Shown here piece by piece: positions 52,119 through 63,845 of a stretch of 64,000 nt of DNA. The stretch comes from Porphyromonas sp. COT-239 OH1446 (GTDB lineage: Bacteria; Bacteroidota; Bacteroidia; Bacteroidales; Porphyromonadaceae): positions 216,351-280,350 of the forward strand of contig NZ_JRAO01000010.1 of assembly GCF_000768875.1 (NCBI RefSeq). The letters are read 5' to 3'. The notes under the pieces are model-generated. The model ran no database searches. It saw only the letters and a list, made by a program, of their open reading frames with translations, and was not told where the DNA came from. Numbering within the stretch: position 1 is the first letter of the stretch; each line of letters opens with the position of its first letter. The position numbers and the translations under genes are program-made.

Positions 52119-52857
52119 GCTCATCTATGGTATTCATGCCCTTGTCGAGGCCCTCGAGGCTGGTCGTGAGATTGACAAGATATTCCTTCGTCGGGGGCTC
52201 AAGAGCGACGAAGTGCAGCTGATCACCTCCCTGGCACGAGAGCGGGTCATTCCTCTGCAGATCGTTCCCGAGGAGAAGCTCAACCGTATTACCCGCAAGG
52301 CCCACCAGGGCGTGGTCGCCTTCCTCTGTGAGATCGAATATACCCAGCTCGAGCAGCTGATCCCGATGATCTATGATGAGGGGCGTATGCCCTTCTTCGT
52401 CGTGCTCGATGGACTGACAGACGTTCGAAACTTCGGGGCTATTGCCCGCACGGCCGGGTGTGCTGGGGCCGATGCGATCATCATCCCCGAGCGGGGAAGT
52501 GTCAGCGTAACGGCTGATGCTGTCAAAACCTCTGCAGGTGCTTTGCTCCGTCTGCCAGTCTGTCGTGTAAGTTCTATTGGCTCGGCCCTACGCAGCCTCC
52601 AAGAGCATGGCATTCGGGTCGTAACGGCTTCGGAGAAGGCTGCCCGTGTCTATACCGAGGAGAGCCTTCTGCCCCCTCTAGCCTTAGTCATGGGTTCAGA
52701 GAGTGAAGGGCCTAGCGCCGATACACTTAGACGCTCGGATAGCATCGTGCGGATTCCTCAGCATGGTTCTATTGGCTCGCTCAATGTGTCTGTCGCTGCA
52801 GGGATCTTGATCTACGAAGTTCTCCGTCAACAGAGTCTCTCAGTCTCGTTCGATTAG
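52105..52857 (+). CDS. rlmB: 23S rRNA (guanosine-2'-O-)-methyltransferase, TrmH/SpoU family
   Basis: This 250-residue SPOUT-fold enzyme is probably RlmB, which methylates G2251 in 23S rRNA. The N-terminal substrate-binding domain begins 'LIYGIHALVEALEAGREIDK'. The catalytic knot carries 'LTDVRNFGAIARTAGCAGAD', 'VMGSESEGPSADTLRRSD' and 'SIGSLNVSVAAGILIYEVLR'. It overlaps the end of recN and is the last gene of the unit, followed by a strong terminator. Confidence 0.9.
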   Translation: MKQDKLIYGIHALVEALEAGREIDKIFLRRGLKSDEVQLITSLARERVIPLQIVPEEKLNRITRKAHQGVVAFLCEIEYTQLEQLIPMIYDEGRMPFFVVLDGLTDVRNFGAIARTAGCAGADAIIIPERGSVSVTADAVKTSAGALLRLPVCRVSSIGSALRSLQEHGIRVVTASEKAARVYTEESLLPPLALVMGSESEGPSADTLRRSDSIVRIPQHGSIGSLNVSVAAGILIYEVLRQQSLSVSFD

Positions 52858-52873
52858 CCTGAGGCTGTTGTGT

Positions 52874-52920
52874 AAAAGTATTGGGGTGTCGCAAGATCGT
52901 TGCGACACCCCAATACTTTT
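52874..52920. terminator. Bidirectional terminator between rlmB and the GH2 gene
   Basis: A 21-bp perfect stem (52874-52894 with 52900-52920) with a 5-nt loop begins AAAA and ends TTTT. It serves both converging genes. Confidence 0.93.
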
Positions 52921-52935
52921 CGTTGTTTGCTACTC

Positions 52936-56356
<3,421 letters not shown>

Positions 56357-59300
56357 ATGACGATGCAAAGCAAAATGATGCTTCCTAGGCTAGCCTCTCT
56401 AGTCTTGGCCTCGGCCCTTACGCTGTCGGGGCTGGATGGACTGTTCGCTCAGCAGAGTTCCGATCGGGCGGAGGTAACTTCGCAGTCGGTCGCTTTGCTG
56501 CAGCAGATCAATCCGACAACCTTTGAGGTGCGCTTCCACTCAGGTCGCCGCCTCACGCTAGACTTCTATGCGGATCATATCGTCCGCCTCTTCGAGGATC
56601 CCCAGGGGGGTATCCTGAGATCTCCAGTGGCTACGCCACCTGCTCAAATCCTTGTCGATCAGCCTCGTCGTGCGACCTCAGAGATCCAGCTGCGGCAGGA
56701 GGGGGACGACTTCGTCCTCTCGAGTGCGGCCCTCGAGCTTCATGTCTCCCGAGGGAGTGGCCTCATTCGCCTAGTGGAGCGCAAGGGTGGGCGTACGATC
56801 CTGCAGCAGAGCGGGGCTATTCGCTTCGACCGAGATGGGGCGAAGATCGACTTCGTAGCTCAGGAGGGCGAGTACTTCTATGGTGGGGGCGTGCAGAACG
56901 GCCGCTTCTCGCACCGAGGCAAGGTCATCGCCATTGAGAATACCAACAACTGGGTCGATGGAGGTGTCGCCTCGCCTACGCCCTTCTATTGGTCTACGGC
57001 TGGTTATGGGGTGATGTGGCATACTTTCAAGCCTGGCAAGTACGACTTCGACTCTAAGGGCGAGGGGCGAGTAGCCCTCTCGCACAGCGAGCATTACCTC
57101 GACCTCTTCGTGATGGCTAGCCCTACACCTGTGGGGCTGCTGCAGGCATTCTATCAGCTGACGGGTAACCCTGTGCTCATGCCAAAGTTTGCCTTCTACC
57201 AAGGCCACCTGAATGCCTACAATCGGGACTACTGGAAGGAAGACCCTAAGGGGCGCGTCCTCATGCCCGACGGCAAGCGTTATCGGGAGGATCAGAAGGA
57301 CAATGGTGGCATCAAGGAGTCGCTCAATGGAGAGAAGGGCAATTACCTCTTCTCCGCCCGAGCTGCCCTAGATCGCTACCTCGACAACGACATGCCCTTG
57401 GGCTGGTTCTTGCCCAATGATGGCTATGGTGCAGGCTATGGGCAGGAGAAGACCCTCGATGGCAATATCCTTAACCTCAAGAGCTTCGGCGACTATGCCC
57501 GCAGCCGAGGTGTAGAGATCGGTCTCTGGACGCAGAGCGACCTGCACCCCAAAGAGGGCATCGAGGCCCTGCTACAGCGAGACATCGTCAAGGAAGTGCG
57601 TGATGCGGGGGTGCGTGCCCTCAAGACCGACGTGGCTTGGGTCGGTGCGGGTTACTCCTTCGGCCTCAATGGTGTGGCGGATGTAGGCCACATTATGCCC
57701 TATTATGGAGGCGATGCCCGTCCCTTCATCATCTCGCTCGACGGCTGGGCTGGGACGCAACGCTATGCGACGATCTGGAGCGGAGACCAGACGGGCGGTG
57801 AGTGGGAGTACATCCGCTTCCATATCCCCACCTTCATTGGCTCGGGTCTATCAGGCCAGCCCAATATCACCAGCGATGTGGATGGCATCTTCGGCGGAAA
57901 TAACCTCCCAGTCAATGTGCGAGAGTTTCAGTGGAAGACCTTCACCCCCATGGAGCTGAATATGGATGGCTGGGGCAGTACGCCCAAGTACCCCGATGTC
58001 CTGGGAGAGCCTGCCACCTCGATCAACCGTTGGTATCTCAAGCTCAAGGCCGAGCTGATGCCCTATGCCTACACGATCGCCCATGAGGCTATTGAGGGTA
58101 AGCCCATGATCCGAGCCATGTTCCTCGACTATCCCAATGCCTATACACTGGGGACGGCGACGCAGTATCAGTTCTTCTATGGCCCTTATCTGCTCGTAGC
58201 CCCCATTTACCAGGCCACGAAGATGGATGCTCGGGGCAATGATGTGCGCCACGGTATCTACCTACCCGAGGGGAAATGGATCGACTACTATACGGGGCAC
58301 AGCTACGAGGGCGGGCGGATCATCAACGACTTCGATGCGCCACTGTGGAAGCTCCCTGTACTGGTCAAGGCTGGGGCTATCCTGCCCATGACCCATCCGC
58401 ACAACACCCCCCGAGAGGTGCGTCGAGACTATCGTGCTTATGAGCTCTACCCCTATGGCAAGTCTGAGTTCGTCGAGTATGACGACGACGGCGAGAGCGA
58501 GGCCTATCGTCGAGGCGTTTATGCCCAGACACCTCTGAGCACCTCGCTCGAGGGCGATCGTCTGAGTGTCCGCATCGCCCCCACACAGGTCAAGGGGAGC
58601 ATCAAGGGCTTCGAGGCAGTCAAGGAGACGGAGCTACGGATCAATATCAGTCGCCCCGCCAAGGGGGTCAAGGTGCGCATCAACGGCCGTCGGGTCAAGC
58701 TGCAGGAGGTACACTCCCGTGAGGCCTGGGTCGAGGCGAGCAATGCGTTCTATTACGAGGCTCGACCCAACCTCAATCGCTTTGCCACGAAGGGGAGCGA
58801 GTTTGCCCGTGAGGAGATCATCAAGAACCCTCAGCTGCTCATCAAGCTCGCCAAGGTAGACACCGAGCACTCGACGATCGAGGTCGAGGTCTCGGGCTAT
58901 CACTATGACCACAGCGACCACCTGCTCAGCCATACAGGCACGCTTGCAGCTCCCGAGGTGCACTTCGTCGAGGCAGACGAGAGTGCTTACTCGCTACGCT
59001 CCTGCTGGACACCCCAGCCCGAGGCGGACTATTATGAGATCGAGCACGAGGGGATGCTCTACTCGACGATTCGTGGCGGAGGGCTCGAGTTCGTCTCGCT
59101 CAGACCCGAGACCGAGTACACGCTCCGTGTCCGTGCGGTCAATCGCTCGGGGCACTCTAGCTGGACAGAGGTCAAGCATCGTACGCTGAGTGATCCGCTC
59201 GAGTTCGCCATCCAGGGCATCTCAGGTCAGACTAGCTGTGCGAACCAAGGCAGTCAGGGCATTGACAAGTTCTTCGACCGAGACGAGAAGAGCGTATGGC

Positions 59301-60217
59301 ATACGGTTTGGTCGGGCAAGGCTGTGCCATTTGACCTCACTATTGACCTCAAGGGTGTGAATAGCCTGGATAGCCTCGTGTATATCCCTCGTGAAGATGT
59401 GGGTAATGGTACAATCCTCACAGGTACTTATAGCATCAGCACCGACAAGCTCAGCTGGAGTACTCCTAAGGAGATCAAGTGGATGCGCAATGCCGATCAC
59501 AAGACCATCCGCTTCGAGGCAGGACAGCGGGCTCGATATATTCGCTTACACATCACCGAGGCTGTAGGCAACTACGGCTCAGGCCGCGAGCTGTATGTCT
59601 TCAAGACACCAGGCACAGAGAGCCTGCTGCAGGGGGATATTAACCGAGACAAGAGTATCGATGAGAACGACTTCACCTCCTACCTCAACTATACGGGCCT
59701 CAGGAGCAAAGACTCGGACTTCGACTATGTGAGCATCGGAGACCTCAACCGCAATGGTCTGATCGATGCCTACGACATCTCGCACGTCTCGACGATGCTC
59801 GCTGGTGGATCTCGTCCTCGCAGTGAGGATGTTGTGGCAGGCAAGCTCGTGATGACTGCAGATAGGACCGAGGTCAAGGCTGGCGAAGAGCTCACACTGA
59901 CCATCCGTGGTAGCCAGGATATGAAGGCAGTCAATGCCTTTAGCCTAGCGATCCCCTACGATGCTACCGAGTGGGAGTGGCTGGGTGTTGAGACCCCAGG
60001 CACGAAGCAGATGACCAACCTCACCTATGACCGTCTACACTCGGACGGGACGAAGGCTCTCTACCCAACCTTCGTCAATGTCGGTCATGAGGCTACGCTC
60101 TCAGGTGATGCTCCACTGCTGATTATCAAGTTCAGAGCCAAGCGCAATACCCGTGTGCCCCTCAAGGTCATCGATGGGCTATTGGTAGACCGTGCTCTCG
60201 GAGTCGTTAGCTTCTGA
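56357..60217 (+). CDS. Multidomain glycoside hydrolase family 31 enzyme
   Basis: The 1287-residue protein has a signal peptide ('ASLVLASALTLSGLDGLFA'). A GH31 catalytic region follows: nucleophile Asp425 in 'ALKTDVAWVGAG' and acid/base Asp477 in 'WSGDQTGGEW'. Then come a DUF5110-like beta domain with 'YDDDGESEAYRRGVY', an FN3 module (about 863-945, 'EYTLRVRAVNRSGHSSWTEV') and an F5/8C (CBM32-like) module (about 945-1085). A dockerin-like segment with two DxNxxxxxD loops (about 1092-1153, 'GDINRDKSIDENDF' and 'GDLNRNGLIDAYDI') precedes a cohesin-like C-terminal domain (about 1159-1286). It probably acts on alpha-linked glycans. No T9SS sorting domain is evident. The ATG is chosen at 56357; an ATG two codons later is equally possible. 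Confidence 0.88.
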   Translation: MTMQSKMMLPRLASLVLASALTLSGLDGLFAQQSSDRAEVTSQSVALLQQINPTTFEVRFHSGRRLTLDFYADHIVRLFEDPQGGILRSPVATPPAQILVDQPRRATSEIQLRQEGDDFVLSSAALELHVSRGSGLIRLVERKGGRTILQQSGAIRFDRDGAKIDFVAQEGEYFYGGGVQNGRFSHRGKVIAIENTNNWVDGGVASPTPFYWSTAGYGVMWHTFKPGKYDFDSKGEGRVALSHSEHYLDLFVMASPTPVGLLQAFYQLTGNPVLMPKFAFYQGHLNAYNRDYWKEDPKGRVLMPDGKRYREDQKDNGGIKESLNGEKGNYLFSARAALDRYLDNDMPLGWFLPNDGYGAGYGQEKTLDGNILNLKSFGDYARSRGVEIGLWTQSDLHPKEGIEALLQRDIVKEVRDAGVRALKTDVAWVGAGYSFGLNGVADVGHIMPYYGGDARPFIISLDGWAGTQRYATIWSGDQTGGEWEYIRFHIPTFIGSGLSGQPNITSDVDGIFGGNNLPVNVREFQWKTFTPMELNMDGWGSTPKYPDVLGEPATSINRWYLKLKAELMPYAYTIAHEAIEGKPMIRAMFLDYPNAYTLGTATQYQFFYGPYLLVAPIYQATKMDARGNDVRHGIYLPEGKWIDYYTGHSYEGGRIINDFDAPLWKLPVLVKAGAILPMTHPHNTPREVRRDYRAYELYPYGKSEFVEYDDDGESEAYRRGVYAQTPLSTSLEGDRLSVRIAPTQVKGSIKGFEAVKETELRINISRPAKGVKVRINGRRVKLQEVHSREAWVEASNAFYYEARPNLNRFATKGSEFAREEIIKNPQLLIKLAKVDTEHSTIEVEVSGYHYDHSDHLLSHTGTLAAPEVHFVEADESAYSLRSCWTPQPEADYYEIEHEGMLYSTIRGGGLEFVSLRPETEYTLRVRAVNRSGHSSWTEVKHRTLSDPLEFAIQGISGQTSCANQGSQGIDKFFDRDEKSVWHTVWSGKAVPFDLTIDLKGVNSLDSLVYIPREDVGNGTILTGTYSISTDKLSWSTPKEIKWMRNADHKTIRFEAGQRARYIRLHITEAVGNYGSGRELYVFKTPGTESLLQGDINRDKSIDENDFTSYLNYTGLRSKDSDFDYVSIGDLNRNGLIDAYDISHVSTMLAGGSRPRSEDVVAGKLVMTADRTEVKAGEELTLTIRGSQDMKAVNAFSLAIPYDATEWEWLGVETPGTKQMTNLTYDRLHSDGTKALYPTFVNVGHEATLSGDAPLLIIKFRAKRNTRVPLKVIDGLLVDRALGVVSF

Positions 60218-60246
60218 CGAGGGGTAGGTCTCTCGAGACAAAGTGT

Positions 60247-60287
60247 GCGAGGGAGTGGTAGGGCCGAGGCCCAGGCCACTCCCTCGC
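60247..60287. terminator. Hairpin after the GH31 gene
   Basis: A 12-bp perfect stem (GCGAGGGAGTGG / CCACTCCCTCGC) with a 17-nt loop lies between the GH31 gene and the converging lysis-like cassette. No T-tract. Confidence 0.6.
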
Positions 60288-60309
60288 TGCGCTTCGTCGA
60301 TCCTCGTCC

Positions 60310-60507
60310 CTACCTGCGGTAGTGGTAGTCAATGCCGAAGAGTGCTCCGGCGAAGGTCATCACCTCGCCATAGGCCACCAGGACGCTCTAGTGGATCTCG
60401 CCCGACGGAGGCCAGCATAGCCCCATGATGAGGACGATGATCCCGACGACGGAGAGCCCGCTGGCGATCCATATCTGTGGCGGGGCGTGGGGTTTGCGCC
60501 TATTCAT
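60310..60507 (-). pseudogene. Small holin-like membrane protein with in-frame amber codon
   Basis: The frame starts at an ATG (60507) that overlaps the amidase stop as ATGA. It reads MNRRKPHAPPQIWIASG, then a membrane helix 'LSVVGIIVLIMGLCW'. It meets TAG at 60388-60390 (codon 40), then continues in frame through 'SVLVAYGEVMTFAGALFGID' and 'YHYRR' to TAG at 60310-60312. The second part has a further hydrophobic segment and reads like a genuine protein tail. Two membrane segments and the place after an amidase suggest a holin-like role, which is inference. The gene is broken, the strain reads through the amber, or there is a sequence error. Confidence 0.6.
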
Positions 60508-60980
60508 CCGAGCCTCCTCCCTGTGCATAGGTGGCTATAGGCCTGGCGAGCGTCGAACGAGGGGCAGGCCTTGACCCACTCCGAGGGCTCGATCAGCCCA
60601 TCGCCATTGAGGTCTGGGCTTAGATCTCGATGCCCGACGATGATGGCCAGCGGATAGGCTCGGCAGAGACCCTTGAGCAATCTCTCGAGGCTCCGACGCT
60701 GCTCCTCGGTGCGGGTGTCGGCGATGTGAGCGGCCTCGTCCAGTCCTCCCTCGTAGCATACGCCTATGCTGCATCGGTTGTACCCTCTGACGTGAGCCCC
60801 AGGGCGTGTCAGCGAGCGGAGCCGCTCGATCTCGCCGTTCCTGCGGACGTAGAAGTGGTAGCCCGCCCGGCTGAAGCCTCGGGCCCGATGGTCGAGGTCG
60901 AGCTGCCAACCTGGGTAGGAGGTATTGCTCCGTGTGGCGGAGCAGTGGATGACGATATACTTGACTTGATCTTTATTCAT
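60504..60980 (-). CDS. N-acetylmuramoyl-L-alanine amidase (Amidase_2 type)
   Basis: The 158-residue protein without signal peptide belongs to the Amidase_2/PGRP fold. The first zinc ligand lies in 'KYIVIHCSATRSN'. Next come 'GYHFYVRRNGEIERLR', 'IGVCYEGGLDEA', and the second and third ligands in 'IIVGHRDLSPDLNGDG' and 'VKACPSFD'. It cuts the bond between MurNAc and L-Ala. Its lack of a signal peptide and its neighbours (u-spanin-like and holin-like genes) suggest a phage-endolysin origin. I chose the ATG at 60980; the stop of the upstream lipoprotein gene is only 2 bp away. The frame upstream lies inside that gene. Confidence 0.88.
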   Translation of the reverse strand: MNKDQVKYIVIHCSATRSNTSYPGWQLDLDHRARGFSRAGYHFYVRRNGEIERLRSLTRPGAHVRGYNRCSIGVCYEGGLDEAAHIADTRTEEQRRSLERLLKGLCRAYPLAIIVGHRDLSPDLNGDGLIEPSEWVKACPSFDARQAYSHLCTGRRLG

Positions 60981-60982
60981 AA

Positions 60983-61426
60983 TCATTTGCGGTATTTGTG
61001 GGTAAGGTATAGTAGGGTGAGGGAGAGGAGGATGCCGACGACGATCCCTGGGCCGAGACCCGGCCACAGAGCTCGTCGCTCGCTGGAGCGTTGCTCAAGC
61101 TCCTGCCCCAGGCGAGCGGTCTGCTGCGAGTGTGCCTGGCCTCGGCGGTGGCTCTCGAGGCTTCTGCGCCTGCGGAGCACAGTGCGCCCCGTCTTGATGA
61201 GGCTGTCCGCTGCGCTCGTGGGCAGCTCGATCTCGAGCTCCTCGCAGATGATCTCTCGGCTCTCCTGCTCCTGCTCGAGCTGCTGCGCTTGCTCGAGCTC
61301 TGTCTCTAGTGCTGTGGCCTGCTGACTCGAGTGCCTGCTCGTGCTGCAGCCCATGAGGCAGAGCCCCAGCAGGAGTGCTGCGAGGGCACTCCTGCCTTGG
61401 GGTTGCCTGCGATTGCTTGGGGGCAT
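60983..61426 (-). CDS. Lipoprotein with C-terminal membrane helix (u-spanin-like)
   Basis: The 147-residue protein has a lipoprotein signal with lipobox 'LGLCLMGC' (Cys27), a Gln/Glu-rich coiled coil ('ALETELEQAQQLEQEQESRE') and a C-terminal membrane helix (about 122-140, 'PGIVVGILLSLTLLYLTHKY'). An outer-membrane lipid anchor plus an inner-membrane helix in one small protein is the layout of unimolecular spanins, which join the two membranes at the end of phage lysis. This assignment rests on layout and on the amidase next to it, not on sequence similarity that I can check. Alternatively it may be an unrelated envelope protein. Confidence 0.65.
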   Translation of the reverse strand: MPPSNRRQPQGRSALAALLLGLCLMGCSTSRHSSQQATALETELEQAQQLEQEQESREIICEELEIELPTSAADSLIKTGRTVLRRRRSLESHRRGQAHSQQTARLGQELEQRSSERRALWPGLGPGIVVGILLSLTLLYLTHKYRK

Positions 61427-61439
61427 CGCTCTTGTGCTC

Positions 61440-61946
61440 TTAGAGCCCGACGTGTGGGCTGTGCCCTGGGTCGCCTGATCCCCCTCCGCCAGTGTCTTGG
61501 TCGCCCGTGTCCGATCCGCCCGAGCTGCTGCCCCCGGGGCTCTGAGGGGCTTCGCCCTTGGCCTTGGGGTTGTGGACGCTGAGCTGTAGCTCTCGGGTGG
61601 CCGATCGAAGCTCCTTGGTCAGGTGCAGCAGGATGCGAGGACGCTTGATGATGGCCGTGGTTACCTGCTCCTCGTGCTCTACGTGTCTGCTGGCAGCGAT
61701 GATGCGGAAGGTGCCGATCTGTCCGAGCTGAACGGTATTGCCAGCAGCGAGCTCACGGCGTAGGTAGTAGGAGAGGCGGTCGATGGCGTTGCGTACATCG
61801 CCCGAGGTGAGCGAACTCATCTCCGAGATGTCTCGGATGACCTCCTCGAAGCCGATCTTGCGGGTGGGGGTAGGCTTGGCGTAGTAACGTGTCTGTCCCT
61901 TGTGCTTGCCCATCTTGGGGACGATTTGGGCTACATTGTACTTCAT
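61440..61946 (-). CDS. HU-like DNA-binding protein with low-complexity tail
   Basis: The 168-residue protein starts at the ATG 61946; the frame upstream lies in the leader. Residues about 1-125 are HU/IHF-like of the Bacteroidetes type: 'KYNVAQIVPKMGKHKGQTRY', 'GFEEVIRDISEMSSLTSGDV' and 'NTVQLGQIGTFRI'. The C-terminal ~40 residues are rich in Gly, Ser and Asp ('GGSSSGGSDTGDQDTGGGG'). Such genes commonly stand beside an amidase in Bacteroidales genomes. It is the first gene of the reverse-strand cassette HU, u-spanin-like, amidase, holin-like. Confidence 0.85.
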   Translation of the reverse strand: MKYNVAQIVPKMGKHKGQTRYYAKPTPTRKIGFEEVIRDISEMSSLTSGDVRNAIDRLSYYLRRELAAGNTVQLGQIGTFRIIAASRHVEHEEQVTTAIIKRPRILLHLTKELRSATRELQLSVHNPKAKGEAPQSPGGSSSGGSDTGDQDTGGGGSGDPGHSPHVGL

Positions 61947-62547
61947 AGTGGTGTAAATAAAAGAGTGAATAAAAGTGTCGTGTTGTCCTCGTCTGTCGAT
62001 CACGCCCTCGCTCCTCGAGTTGGGTAGGGTGCACCAGCGGGGGGCTCTCGGCTTCGGACAGGACAAAGGTATGATGGAGGGGCACGGGCCGAGGCGACTT
62101 GGTTGTACTTAGCTGCTCGGGCTGGGCTATCGCACGCCCTAGTGTGTCTGTGTGTCTGCCCGAGAGGGGAGGTTAGAGCCCCTCCTCTGCCTCGGTTGAG
62201 TGCCTGGCTGTGCCCGAGAGGGGAGGGGCTTGTCGAGCGACTTCTCTAGGCCTTATCCCCCTCTTTATCTGTGTATTGATTGTTTGTATATATTGTATTT
62301 TGTGTTGTAATCTATTTGTATATAGCTATTTGAAATATTATATCCTTGATGTTTGGATATAATGATACTCCTCTCTATCTTTGCAGGGACGCTCATGCTA
62401 GAGGCCTCGTACGCTGGCGGTGTGTCCGGGTGGGGGGGCTACTGCTTGCCCTGATCCGCCCGTCTGGTGTGGTCTCTAGAGCGAGGAAGCACTCTCTAGC
62501 CCCTCTCGATAGACAAACAATGAGAACCCTATTCAAATCAAACGACA
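61947..62547. other. Divergent intergenic region with AT-rich island
   Basis: About 600 bp. A minus-strand -7 box TACCTTTG lies at 62064-62071, about 120 bp before the HU-like gene. TGCCCGAGAGGGGAGG is repeated at 62157-62172 and 62211-62226. Bases 62265-62375 are strikingly A+T-rich compared with their surroundings and end in a good plus-strand promoter (62353-62383). No gene is supported. Confidence 0.55.
62353..62383 (+). promoter_or_regulatory. Promoter upstream of the lipoprotein gene
   Basis: TTG at 62353-62355 (within TTTG), a 20-bp spacer and TATCTTTG at 62376-62383. It predicts a leader of about 160 nt before the ATG at 62548. Confidence 0.75.
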
Positions 62548-62970
62548 ATGAAACAAGTATCACTGATCCCGAGGTTGCTGGCCTCGCTGCTCCTCATCCT
62601 CCTGGCCCTATCTGCCTGCCAGGAGCAAGCCCCCGACCTCAATAAGAAGGAGCGAGACCCTCGCCTCATCGGGCTGTGGGTCGGGAGCGAAGCCCAGGGG
62701 CTAAGCTCTGCGAGGGTCGAGTTTAGGCCCGATGGGGTATTGCTCGGTGGGGACTACTTCCCAGGAGGTAAGCGCAAGAAGCTCTTCTACACAGAGGGTG
62801 GTCGGCGGCTCTCGGTCTTCGTATATGGCTCGGGGATCAAGGTGTCGAACTGGACTCATGACTTCTATTACAAGGTCGAGGACGGTCGCCTATTCCTTTG
62901 GTCTAGTGAGCAGGAGATGCTCTCGGGCCAGTACGGGTCAGCCGACACCTTCGTCAGGGAGGGTCGCTAG
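62548..62970 (+). CDS. Small lipoprotein of unknown function
   Basis: The 140-residue protein has a lipoprotein signal peptide ('LLASLLLILLALSAC', Cys24). A compact beta-rich domain of about 100 residues follows: 'LIGLWVGSEAQGLSSARVEF', 'FRPDGVLLGGDYFPGGKR' and 'DGRLFLWSSEQEMLSGQYG'. This pattern is like small lipocalin-like DUF proteins that begin with a 'GLWxGS' strand, but I cannot name the family. It stands alone with its own promoter and a terminator. Confidence 0.75.
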   Translation: MKQVSLIPRLLASLLLILLALSACQEQAPDLNKKERDPRLIGLWVGSEAQGLSSARVEFRPDGVLLGGDYFPGGKRKKLFYTEGGRRLSVFVYGSGIKVSNWTHDFYYKVEDGRLFLWSSEQEMLSGQYGSADTFVREGR

Positions 62971-63021
62971 CCCCGCTCCCGGGTAGCCCCATGCGCTGGC
63001 TGGCTAGTCGGCCCTACCGAC

Positions 63022-63055
63022 ATATCGGGGGCTCATGAGGGCCTCCGATATTTTT
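63022..63055 (+). terminator. Terminator after the lipoprotein gene
   Basis: ATATCGGGGGC pairs with GCCTCCGATAT (one mismatch) around an 8-nt loop and is followed by TTTT. Confidence 0.75.
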
Positions 63056-63115
63056 GTATCTTGCGCCGAGGTCTCCAGTCCCGAGGCCTCGGATTTATTA
63101 ACTGTAAAAGATCGA

Positions 63116-63730
63116 ATGATGTACAAAAGACGCTATGCAGGACGTAGGACAGCCAGCCAAATAGAGCGAGATGTGATGGATGCTGTGGCCTTTATCGTCG
63201 AGGAGAAGGGGATCTCCGCCGTTACGATGAAGGAGGTCTCGAGGCTCTCCAAGACCGAGATGATCGTCCTGGAGCGTAGGTACAAGAGCGATGAGGGGCT
63301 GATCCGAGCCTATACCTCTCAGTTCGACTTCTTCCTCAACGATCATATCGGCCTCGATACTGAGGCCTACGAGAGCTCCGAGGCATTCTTCTCCGAGCTT
63401 ATTACCCGCTTCATCGACGCCATACACAAGAGTAAGGATATGCAGTCGATCATGGTATGGGAGATGTATGAGAATAGCGGCCTGACCCGCAAGAGTGCTC
63501 GCCGCAGAGAGGCGACGCTGACCGAGTTCCTCCCACAGTTCTCCAAGCTGATCGACGCTCGAGAGATCGCCCCCGAGGCTCTATTTGCTGTCCTGGCAGG
63601 CGGGCTCTACTATGTGCTCTTGAGGGGCAATCGCTCCACCTTTTGCGGGATTGATTTCAGTACCCAGGCAGGGCGACAGATCTTAGCCGATACGCTGCTC
63701 ACGATCACGAAAAAGTTCTTGCAGGGGTAG
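63116..63730 (+). CDS. TetR/AcrR-like transcriptional regulator
   Basis: The 204-residue protein has an N-terminal helix-turn-helix of TetR type (about residues 16-60: 'QIERDVMDAVAFIVEEKG', 'ISAVTMKEVSRLSKTEMIVL'). An all-helical ligand-binding part follows, with 'SEAFFSELITRFIDAIHKS' and 'LFAVLAGGLYYVLL'. The usual second HTH part is less typical, which lowers certainty about the DNA-binding mode. The start is one of two adjacent ATGs (63116, 63119). A palindrome upstream of the outward-reading promoter at 63816 is a possible binding site. Confidence 0.75.
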   Translation: MMYKRRYAGRRTASQIERDVMDAVAFIVEEKGISAVTMKEVSRLSKTEMIVLERRYKSDEGLIRAYTSQFDFFLNDHIGLDTEAYESSEAFFSELITRFIDAIHKSKDMQSIMVWEMYENSGLTRKSARRREATLTEFLPQFSKLIDAREIAPEALFAVLAGGLYYVLLRGNRSTFCGIDFSTQAGRQILADTLLTITKKFLQG

Positions 63731-63790
63731 CCCCTCCCCCGACTAGGGTCTCGGCCTCCGACTCTCGCCCCTTGCGACCCTGGATGTTGA

Positions 63791-63807
63791 GCGTAAAATC
63801 GTTACGC
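63791..63807. promoter_or_regulatory. Possible operator palindrome
   Basis: GCGTAAAATCGTTACGC is an inverted repeat (GCGTAA-N5-TTACGC), 8 bp upstream of the TTG of the promoter at 63816. It could be a site for the adjacent TetR-type regulator. Confidence 0.45.
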
Positions 63808-63815
63808 AAAAGAGC

Positions 63816-63845
63816 TTGTAGAGAGAAAGTATTTTGCTACCTTTG
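63816..63845 (+). promoter_or_regulatory. Promoter reading out of the window
   Basis: TTG at 63816-63818, a 19-bp spacer and TACCTTTG at 63838-63845 match the Bacteroidetes consensus exactly. No gene follows within the last 155 bp. Confidence 0.8.
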
